Origin: Alphaproteobacteria bacterium
GTDB taxonomy: Bacteria; Pseudomonadota; Alphaproteobacteria; SMXP01
Assembly: GCA_028285305.1 (NCBI GenBank)
Contig: JANQPV010000022.1
Location: forward strand, 325,322 to 389,321
Direction of reading: 5' to 3'
DNA length: 64,000 nt
Part shown: positions 26,051-32,483 of the stretch, in pieces
How the letters are laid out: every line of letters begins with the position of its first letter
How positions within the stretch are numbered: the stretch's first letter is position 1
Notes under the pieces: model-generated
What the model saw: the letters and a program-made list of their open reading frames with translations, nothing else
The model's database searches: none
What the model was told of the DNA's origin: nothing
Translations under genes and position numbers: made by a program

Positions 26051-28024
26051 ATGTGCGGAATAGCCGGCTTCTTGCGCTCCGATCCTGGCGCTGAGGACAC
26101 CATGTCCCGAGTCGTTACCGCCATGTCGGACACTTTGATTCATCGAGGGCCGGATTCGTCCGGTCTCTGGTGCGACGGGGCAGCAGGCATTGCTTTGGGA
26201 CATCGCCGCCTGTCGATTGTGGATCTCTCCGAACTTGGACATCAGCCCATGGTGTCAAGCAGTGGGCGGATGGTCATTTCCTATAATGGCGAGGTCTATA
26301 ATTTTAAGGAAATCCGATCCGAACTTACACAGGCGGGCATTGCGGTTCGCGGGGGCTCGGACACGGAAGTGATTCTTGAGGCGTGTGATCACTGGGGTGT
26401 TGAGCAAACGGTGTCCAGACTCATCGGTATGTTTGCAATCGCACTATGGGATCGTGATACGAGAACATTGTCCTTGGTGCGTGACCGGCTTGGCATAAAG
26501 CCTCTCTATTTTGCATATGAGCCAGGCTTCTTTCTCTTTGGCTCCCAGCCCCAGGCCCTCCTTCGCTATCCGGATTATCGTGCTGAAATCGATCCGTCTG
26601 CAGTTGCATCCTATGTGCGCTTTTCGAACGTTCCGGGTCAGTACGCAATCTACCAGAACATGCGCAAAGTGGAGCCCGGGCATATTCTCACGATTCAATC
26701 AGATTTATCGGTTGCCGATGATGCCTATTGGTCGATGGATGACGTAGTACGTCGAGGTCGTAATGCGCCTATTGACCAGGATGACACGCAAGCCGTTGAA
26801 GCGTTGGATGGTCTCCTCCGCGATTCGGTCAGGCGCCGCTTGGTGGCGGATGTCCCATTGGGCGCATTCCTTTCGGGCGGCGTTGATTCCTCCACCGTTG
26901 TCGCGCTCATGCAGGCTCAGTCCGAGCGGCCGGTCAAGAGCTTTTCAATCGGCTTTCAGGAGGATGCCTACAACGAGGCCCAGCATGCCAAAGCCGTAGC
27001 ACAGCATCTTGGTACGGATCACACCGAGCTGTATGTCGATGCTCATCAGGCGCGTGACGTCATTCCGAAACTGCCTTTGATGTTTGATGAACCTTTCGCT
27101 GATGCCTCTCAGATTCCCACCTTTTTGGTTTCTGAACTCACACGAAAGCATGTGACGGTTTCTCTGTCCGGCGACGGCGGTGATGAGCTTTTTGCCGGAT
27201 ATAATCGCCACATGATGGCATCGCGTATGTTACCGGCTATCTTCAATGTACCTGGGATTGCGCGGCGCTTCTTGGTGGCAATGTGCCGGGCGATCAGTCC
27301 AGCGCGATGGACCCAGTTTTCTCACCTTCTTCCGTCCAATGTGCGTCCCCAGTTGTTTGGTGATAAGCTGTATAAGTTCTCCGATGTCATTTCCGGCAAT
27401 CAGCAGCAGGCATACAATCGACTCGTCAGCCTTTGGTCGAATCCTGCCGAGATTGTGGCCGATGCGGAGCAGCATCAAACGATGCTCGATGAAACAGCGC
27501 ACTTGCGCGGCGCCGCAAGTCTGGTCGAATGGATGCAGTTTTTGGACACCAAAACATATCTCCCAGATGATATCTTGACCAAAGTTGATCGTGCGAGCAT
27601 GGCGGTCAGCTTAGAGGCGCGGGTTCCGATTCTCGATCACCGGGTCGTCGAGTTCGCTTGGCGCCTGCCTGTGCGGTTCAAGTTGCGCGGCGGCCAGAGC
27701 AAATGGCTGCTACGCCAGGTGCTTTATCGGTATGTCCCAAAAGACATTATCGAACGACCTAAGATGGGCTTCGGCGTGCCCATTGATGACTGGTTGCGTG
27801 GCCCCTTGAGGGAATGGGCAGACGACCTGATTAGTGAGAAGAGATTGAAGGAGGAGGGCTGGTTTCAGTCTGGGCCCGTTCGCCAGCGCTGGCAAGAGCA
27901 CTTGTCTGGTGACCGGAACTGGCAATATTCGCTTTGGACAATTTTGATGTTCCAAGCGTGGTTAGATGCGCAGAGATATTCGGTCTCGAGGGAACCATCT
28001 GCTCAGGGACAATTATGTGCGTAA
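26051..28024 (+). CDS. AsnB-type glutamine-hydrolysing asparagine synthase family protein
   Basis: A 657-residue protein starting MCGIAGFLRSD with the catalytic Cys2 intact. Glutaminase residues (HRRLSIVDL, YNGEVYNF, SDTEV), PP-loop LSGGVDSST (near residue 278) and SLSGDGGDELFAGYNRH are all present. It is longer than the first AsnB homologue of this window and closer to the common exopolysaccharide-locus form. It may amidate a uronic acid or other carboxyl of the glycan, or simply make asparagine. The next gene begins ten bases before its stop, showing coupling with a GT4. Confidence 0.86.
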   Translation: MCGIAGFLRSDPGAEDTMSRVVTAMSDTLIHRGPDSSGLWCDGAAGIALGHRRLSIVDLSELGHQPMVSSSGRMVISYNGEVYNFKEIRSELTQAGIAVRGGSDTEVILEACDHWGVEQTVSRLIGMFAIALWDRDTRTLSLVRDRLGIKPLYFAYEPGFFLFGSQPQALLRYPDYRAEIDPSAVASYVRFSNVPGQYAIYQNMRKVEPGHILTIQSDLSVADDAYWSMDDVVRRGRNAPIDQDDTQAVEALDGLLRDSVRRRLVADVPLGAFLSGGVDSSTVVALMQAQSERPVKSFSIGFQEDAYNEAQHAKAVAQHLGTDHTELYVDAHQARDVIPKLPLMFDEPFADASQIPTFLVSELTRKHVTVSLSGDGGDELFAGYNRHMMASRMLPAIFNVPGIARRFLVAMCRAISPARWTQFSHLLPSNVRPQLFGDKLYKFSDVISGNQQQAYNRLVSLWSNPAEIVADAEQHQTMLDETAHLRGAASLVEWMQFLDTKTYLPDDILTKVDRASMAVSLEARVPILDHRVVEFAWRLPVRFKLRGGQSKWLLRQVLYRYVPKDIIERPKMGFGVPIDDWLRGPLREWADDLISEKRLKEEGWFQSGPVRQRWQEHLSGDRNWQYSLWTILMFQAWLDAQRYSVSREPSAQGQLCA

Positions 28025-29202
28025 TGGATTCTGCATCTGACCTCGCTCTTGACCAACCCGGTGCCGATCGGCGCGGTAGAATCTTGTTTCTCGTGACCGA
28101 AGATTGGTATTTCTGGTCCCATCGTGTGCGGTTGGCAAAGGCGCTGACGAACGCGGGCTTTGACGTGCATGTGGCTACTCGCGTCCAAGATCATCTGACG
28201 AAATTGGAGGAGCTTGGCTTGACCGTTCATGCTCTCGGTTGGCAGAGAGGCAAGTCAAATCCCGTCCAAGAACTCCGCGCGCTTATCAAAATCACCCAGC
28301 TGCTCAGAGACGTTAAACCGGACATCCTTCATCTGGTCGCCTTGAAGCCGATTCTTTTCGGTAATATTGCTAATAAGATCATCCGAAAGAGCCGGGTGGT
28401 GAATGCTGTTTCGGGCCTTGGAGCAAGTTTCATCGGAAACTCGCGCCACGCTAGACTATTGCGCCGGCTCGTTGAGCTCGGTTTTTCGAGATTGCTCCGT
28501 CATCCCCGAGATGTAGTGGTCGTTCAGAATGAAGATGACGCGGACTATTTCCAAAAATCTGGTTTCGTTCGCTCCGGTCAGGTTCGATTGGTTCGTGGGT
28601 CGGGAATTGATCTTGACCGGTTTCAATATGTGCCAGAGCCGCCGGACAATAATGGGGTGGTCGTTAGCATCGTATCGAGAATGCTATGGACCAAGGGGAT
28701 CGGTGAATCGGTGGAGGCCGTTCGTCGGCTTCACGAGGCAGGCCGAAATGTCGAGCTGCGCTTGATTGGAAGCCCAGATGAAACAAATCTCGACTCAATT
28801 CCTCAGAGCACCCTTGAGAAGTGGAATAAAGAGCCGTTCATCCAATGGCAAGGTCCACGCAGTGACATACCTCGCGTTTGGCAAGACAGTCATATTGCTT
28901 TGTTGCCTTCATACCGGGAAGGATTGCCGCTCAGCCTCATAGAAGCGGCAGCCTGTGGCCGTCCGCTGGTCTCGACAAATGTACCGGGATGCCGAGAAAT
29001 TGTTCGCCCCAATGTCAATGGTCTTATGGCGGAATTGGGCAATGTCAGTGAGCTTGCCAATTCAATTGAGACCTTGGTGGTGAACAAAGAACAGCGCCAG
29101 GAGTTTGGGCGAGCGGCTCGTATTGATGCGGAGAAATTCTACTCAGAATCGACAATCTTTGGTGAATTCTTCGATTTGTACGGGGAGCTATTGCGACAAT
29201 AG
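28015..29202 (+). CDS. GT4-type glycosyltransferase, last gene of the glycan locus
   Basis: A 395-residue GT-B glycosyltransferase. After about 22 extra residues it shows ILFLVTEDWYFWSHRVRLAKAL, ILHLVALKPILFGNIA, SRMLWTKGIGESVEAVRRL, and the donor motif LPSYREGLPLSLIEAAACGRPLVSTN. The pattern resembles transferases acting early on lipid-linked sugars (PglA/WbpH-like). ATG 28015 has AGGGA five bases upstream and is chosen over further upstream in-frame codons and over ATG 28024. The gene faces the convergent nusG paralogue 68 bases away; I see no clear intrinsic terminator between them. Confidence 0.84.
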   Translation: MCVMDSASDLALDQPGADRRGRILFLVTEDWYFWSHRVRLAKALTNAGFDVHVATRVQDHLTKLEELGLTVHALGWQRGKSNPVQELRALIKITQLLRDVKPDILHLVALKPILFGNIANKIIRKSRVVNAVSGLGASFIGNSRHARLLRRLVELGFSRLLRHPRDVVVVQNEDDADYFQKSGFVRSGQVRLVRGSGIDLDRFQYVPEPPDNNGVVVSIVSRMLWTKGIGESVEAVRRLHEAGRNVELRLIGSPDETNLDSIPQSTLEKWNKEPFIQWQGPRSDIPRVWQDSHIALLPSYREGLPLSLIEAAACGRPLVSTNVPGCREIVRPNVNGLMAELGNVSELANSIETLVVNKEQRQEFGRAARIDAEKFYSESTIFGEFFDLYGELLRQ

Positions 29203-29270
29203 GGAGTATTCTTGCGTTCAACACGGAATATGTTTGTGCTCCAATGTGCAAGAGTTCAAGTATCTTGCTG

Positions 29271-29774
29271 CTAAAGCGTAGCGGGCAGGACATCTCGTCT
29301 TGGAACCGTCGCCATCACGTTTCCACCTAAGACTTCGATCAATAGTTTCACTCTGTCTTTCGGGAGCATCTTGCGAACCAGTGCGATGCTATCCACGAAC
29401 GGTCCTGCTACAAACTTGACCCTCTGGCCCGGACGAACGTCAAAGGTACTGTAAACGGTTTCAGTCTCTTCCGCGTCTACAAGTCTAATCGACTCTTCAA
29501 ACTCCATTGGCAGGAACTTTGGCAGTTTGCCGTCGGTGATTAGGTACTTAACTCCATAGGTGTTGTTTATCGGCGCCCAATCATCCTTAGCTGGATCGAT
29601 TTCGACGAATAGATATCCTGGGAACAAAGGTTCGAAAATTGTGTCGATGCGCCGGGCGCGACGTCGGGCGCGTTTCGTCTTCGGCAGCCACGGTATGAAG
29701 CCTTGACGCTTAAGGTTCAGTTCCGCTCTTGATTCTTGGTGCGGACGAGTGTGAACAACGCCTAACTTCTTCAC
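29271..29774 (-). CDS. NusG/RfaH-family transcription antitermination protein
   Basis: A 167-residue NusG paralogue. The NGN domain (residues 1-105) starts GVVHTRPHQESRAELNLKRQGF and has EPLFPGYLFVEID (about 48-60), the usual RNA-polymerase-binding face. A KOW-like domain follows with RPGQRVKFVAGPFVDSIALV (about 113-132). Length and the missing acidic insert fit RfaH/LoaP-like specialised factors that help polymerase read long polysaccharide operons, rather than housekeeping NusG. It starts at GTG 29774, overlapping the stop of the upstream winged-helix gene by four bases (GTGA). The obvious candidate target is the 29-kb glycan locus that converges on it. Confidence 0.85.
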   Translation of the reverse strand: MKKLGVVHTRPHQESRAELNLKRQGFIPWLPKTKRARRRARRIDTIFEPLFPGYLFVEIDPAKDDWAPINNTYGVKYLITDGKLPKFLPMEFEESIRLVDAEETETVYSTFDVRPGQRVKFVAGPFVDSIALVRKMLPKDRVKLLIEVLGGNVMATVPRRDVLPATL

Positions 29775-30424
29775 TTCGTCTTCCCCTTGGGCGCAACATG
29801 TGGAGGAGAGAAGTCAAGTGGTGAGCTCGTTATGCACAAAAATGCTGGTGCTGCGATATGATGGTTAGGATATTTCTCTCGCAGCTGATCATAAATCGAC
29901 TGAGGATGACGCGACTCTGCGATCACCAGCGTATCGTGTGGCTCAATTCCGCCGGTCTTGCTAACGATCGGCACGCCAAATAGTGTCGTAGACGACGCTT
30001 CGCCCTGAAAATCCACGCCTCTAATCTCAACGCCTACTTCGTGTGCGGACCAAATGGCAATCTCTACGAGTTCCCCTTGGCCAACGAGGACAAAACTCTG
30101 CCGGTTGGCTGCCGTTTCAGATTCGAACAGCTGTGTATACTCCTGCCGTGCGGATCGAAAGAAATCGAGTGATGTTTCTAAGTATTGGGCAACGAGCCTG
30201 GACTTCTCATTGAAGCCTTTTGGCGTCAAGTAGTAAGCGTACCGTTTATAGGGCGCCGCTTTCGCCTTCACGTAGCCTTTCTTGATGGCCCGCTTTAACA
30301 TTGCGTTGACAAGCCCGACGGAAACCGAAAAACGCTTGGCCAACGACATCTGCGTGACGACTTCGCGCCTCTCCAACTCGGAGAGAAAATTCAATTCGGT
30401 TTCGACCTTTGCCCGATCAGACAT
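29771..30424 (-). CDS. EPS-associated MarR-type winged-helix regulator with Rossmann-like C-terminal domain
   Basis: A 217-residue protein. Residues 1-90 resemble the MarR family EPS-associated regulators (TIGR04176-like): MSLAKRFSVSVGLVNAMLKRAIKKGYVKAK is the helix-turn-helix and RYAYYLTPKGFNEKSRLVAQYL the wing and following helix. Those proteins usually end soon after. Here residues 110-180 add a nucleotide-binding-like fold, beginning FVLVGQGELVEIA and including GVEIRGVDF and LFGVPIV, similar to PglD N-terminal or Rex-like domains. I infer a sensor that binds a nucleotide or nucleotide-sugar and controls transcription together with the overlapping NusG paralogue. Confidence 0.75.
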   Translation of the reverse strand: MSDRAKVETELNFLSELERREVVTQMSLAKRFSVSVGLVNAMLKRAIKKGYVKAKAAPYKRYAYYLTPKGFNEKSRLVAQYLETSLDFFRSARQEYTQLFESETAANRQSFVLVGQGELVEIAIWSAHEVGVEIRGVDFQGEASSTTLFGVPIVSKTGGIEPHDTLVIAESRHPQSIYDQLREKYPNHHIAAPAFLCITSSPLDFSPPHVAPKGKTK

Positions 30425-30903
30425 ATTTAACTGGTATTATGCACAATCTTTTAAGTCAAGGCCTGAATTTCAGGGCTTGAATTTCGTGTTTCAAGGAAGC
30501 GTTGGTCTCGTATGCAAGCGGGTCTGGTCTAAGATGAGCTTAATTGCATCACTGTGGACTGATGAGTTTGGGCGTCTTTTCACCCAGATGCCCGCCTGGC
30601 CTTTTCACACGATCCAGTGCGAGATTTTGACTGAATTTCAATTCAGCATCCGGTTCGTAAATCCAAGTATGATGAAATCTGCGTCGTCCCACGAGCTTTG
30701 CTCGATCAATGTCGCATCCTCTGCAGTTGACACCTGAAGGCCGACAAGTTGAGTGAAAAGCGCTGGAACGCATTGGGGGATAAGAGGGACATTTGAATTG
30801 TCGACCGTATCGATCTTATTGAACTCGAACTGGGTGCTGAATAATTCGTGTTTGGTGTACAGAATAGAGATTGTCCTATAGGGCCGGACCAAAGGAGAAC
30901 AAG
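30425..30903. other. 479-bp divergent intergenic region
   Basis: This is the only gap over 300 bases in the window. It lies between the winged-helix regulator (-) and the epimerase gene (+). The open frames through it lack ribosome-binding sites and recognisable protein features. It holds the TGAATTTCA repeats described separately, a TTGACT box for the - strand at 30454-30459, and the AAAGGAG ribosome-binding site of the epimerase at 30891-30897. The part from about 30650 to 30890 is either a long untranslated leader of the epimerase gene or simply spacer; no clear promoter is visible there. Confidence 0.6.
30462..30646. promoter_or_regulatory. repeated TGAATTTCA palindromes, candidate operator sites
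   Basis: Site 1 (30462-30474) is a perfect inverted repeat, CCTGAA-T-TTCAGG. Site 2 (30478-30485) repeats TGAATTTC in direct orientation 14 bases further. Site 3 (30631-30646) is CTGAAT-TTCA-ATTCAG, again a perfect inverted repeat and again containing CTGAATTTCA. Site 1 lies three bases from a TTGACT -35-like box on the regulator's own strand. A winged-helix dimer binding such sites would be able to control both its own operon and the divergent epimerase gene. Binding is inferred only. Confidence 0.45.
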
Positions 30904-31920
30904 ATGAGGGTATTGGTTACAGGTACAGCCGGCTTTATTGGACTGCATTTGGCCGAGCGCCTTCTGAACGAAGGGCACCAAGTCTTCGGTGCCGATTCTG
31001 TGACCGATTACTACGATGTCCGGCTTAAAGAAGACCGCCTAAATCTTTTGCGACAACATCCCGGTTTTGTGGAGTACCGGATCGATATTGCGGAAGCGGA
31101 AAAAGTCCAAAGCCTCTTTAGCGAAGCCGAGCCCGACGTTGTCTACAATCTCGCGGCCCAAGCAGGCGTCTCTCAGAGCCTGAAAGATCCGTGGGCGTAT
31201 AGCCACTCAAATATCGAAGGTTTCTTGAGCATTTTGGAGGCCTGCCGCGCCCATCCGGTTCAACACCTCATCTTTGCGTCAACGAGTTCCATCTATGGCG
31301 CCAACCGATCCCTGCCATTTGTTGAGACGCAAGGGACCCAGCATCCTCTGACTCTCTATGCGGCAAGCAAGAAAGCAAATGAAATGATGGCGCATGCTTA
31401 TGCTAACCTGTTCGGCATACCTGCGACCGGTGTTCGTTTCTTCACGGTTTACGGGCCCTGGGGGCGGCCGGACATGGCATTGTTCAAGTTCACCAAGGCA
31501 ATCCTCGCTGGTGAAGTCATCGACGTCTATGATATTGACAACATGCAGCGGGATTTCACTTATGTGGAAGATATCGTTGAAGGCTTGGTGCGCCTTATGC
31601 TCGTCGTACCTTCTACCGAAGAGAGCCAGACGAGTGAGAGTGACTTAGATCCAAGCGGCAGCCCCGTGGCTCCCTATCGTATACTGAATATTGGAAATGG
31701 CCGTATCGAGAAGTTGGCCCGGTACATCGAGGTGTTAGAAGCAAAGCTGGGCCGGGAAGCCAAGATCAACCATCTCCCCCTTCAACCATATGATGTCTCC
31801 GCCACGTGGGCGGACACGAGCGCTTTGAAGGCGTTAACCGGGTATGCGCCCAGCACGACGATTGATGAAGGGGTGGGCAAGTTTGTGGACTGGTATCTTG
31901 ACTACTACGATGCGAGATGA
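30904..31920 (+). CDS. NAD-dependent epimerase (UDP-glucuronate 4-epimerase-like)
   Basis: A 338-residue extended short-chain dehydrogenase. GTAGFIG (residues 7-13) binds NAD, STSSIYG carries the catalytic Ser region, and Tyr153 and Lys157 in YAASK form the catalytic pair. The opening MRVLVTGTAGFIGLHLAERLL, the DYYDVRLKEDRLNLL stretch and the length closely fit UDP-glucuronate 4-epimerases (GalUA-forming), which supply galacturonate for surface glycans. ATG 30904 has AAAGGAG seven bases before it and is chosen over the in-frame upstream start at 30871. It stands alone, divergent from the regulatory pair. Confidence 0.85.
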   Translation: MRVLVTGTAGFIGLHLAERLLNEGHQVFGADSVTDYYDVRLKEDRLNLLRQHPGFVEYRIDIAEAEKVQSLFSEAEPDVVYNLAAQAGVSQSLKDPWAYSHSNIEGFLSILEACRAHPVQHLIFASTSSIYGANRSLPFVETQGTQHPLTLYAASKKANEMMAHAYANLFGIPATGVRFFTVYGPWGRPDMALFKFTKAILAGEVIDVYDIDNMQRDFTYVEDIVEGLVRLMLVVPSTEESQTSESDLDPSGSPVAPYRILNIGNGRIEKLARYIEVLEAKLGREAKINHLPLQPYDVSATWADTSALKALTGYAPSTTIDEGVGKFVDWYLDYYDAR

Positions 31921-32047
31921 GGCATGTCTGTGCGGTCCGACTGCGCGCCTATCTCAGTGTCATGCCCTCCGGGCTGGCCTGGAACTCTTGGAAGAGACCC
32001 TTGACCGATTCCAAACCGGGCTAAGGCTGAATTGCTGAAAGTGGATC

Positions 32048-32101
32048 AAAAAAAGAACCGGCTGACTTAGCGTTCCCATTGGGAGCCTTTGAGTCAGCCG
32101 G
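32048..32101 (-). terminator. intrinsic terminator of the 44-aa membrane peptide gene
   Basis: Perfect ten-base arms, CCGGCTGACT (32058-32067) and AGTCAGCCGG (32092-32101), enclose a 24-base loop which itself holds a small inverted repeat (TCCCATTGGGA). On the - strand the stem is followed by a run of seven T (complement of A at 32048-32054), giving a normal rho-independent terminator 53 bases after the stop of the small gene. On the + strand there is no T-run, so it probably does not serve the epimerase gene. Confidence 0.75.
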
Positions 32102-32154
32102 CGTTCAGAATGCGACTTTCGTTTTCTGAGCGGTGTCCCGCCAAAACAATTCTC

Positions 32155-32289
32155 TTATGCAACAGCAACAACGGTGTAGGCCACGGCGGCAACGAAGGCC
32201 AGGCCGATAAGGATGCGAGCAATCCGTACGGGAAGTGAAGCGTCTTTGGCTTTGCGAACGAATTGTCTTGGCTCTGCTAATGCGGACAT
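32155..32289 (-). CDS. small single-pass membrane protein, 44 aa
   Basis: The protein starts MSALAEPRQFVRKAKDASLP and ends with one hydrophobic helix (about residues 24-44, IARILIGLAFVAAVAYTVVAVA without a tail). AGGAG lies seven bases before ATG 32289, and a strong terminator follows the stop, so this is a self-standing transcription unit. A longer in-frame version from 32424 is possible but has no ribosome-binding site and its extra residues look random. Basic residues before the helix predict an N-in topology. Function is unknown. Confidence 0.65.
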   Translation of the reverse strand: MSALAEPRQFVRKAKDASLPVRIARILIGLAFVAAVAYTVVAVA

Positions 32290-32356
32290 TTTGTGCTCCT
32301 CTTGTGGGTGACGGGCGCGTGCCCCAATGTGTTCATTGATGCCTGAAACGCCGCTC

Positions 32357-32417
32357 TTTTTCCACCTTTTTTCGCAGTATTCTGGGATTTTTTGCAAGAA
32401 AATCAGTGTGCGTTTTT
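32357..32417. other. helically phased A/T-tracts (predicted DNA bend)
   Basis: Tracts of four to six A or T are at 32357-32361, 32367-32372, 32388-32393, 32399-32402 and 32413-32417. The first four have centres separated by 10.5, 21 and 10 bases, that is, one or two helical turns, which produces an intrinsic bend. The region is 68 bases and more upstream of the 44-aa membrane protein gene on its own strand and just beyond the end of the TPR transferase gene. It may serve as an upstream promoter element or a nucleoid-protein site. Confidence 0.5.
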
Positions 32418-32483
32418 GCATCATTGCTCACTTAGGATGCGTGAACATTCCGCGCTGATTACAAAATAACAGGTGGTGAAATT

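Noticed and set aside
30282-30737. 151-codon open frame across the regulator start and the intergenic gap
   Set aside because: It overlaps the winged-helix gene in antisense, lacks a ribosome-binding site and does not look like a protein family member.
32155-32424. 89-codon version of the small membrane protein
   Set aside because: The extra 45 residues are irregular and lack a ribosome-binding site, while AGGAG stands before ATG 32289.
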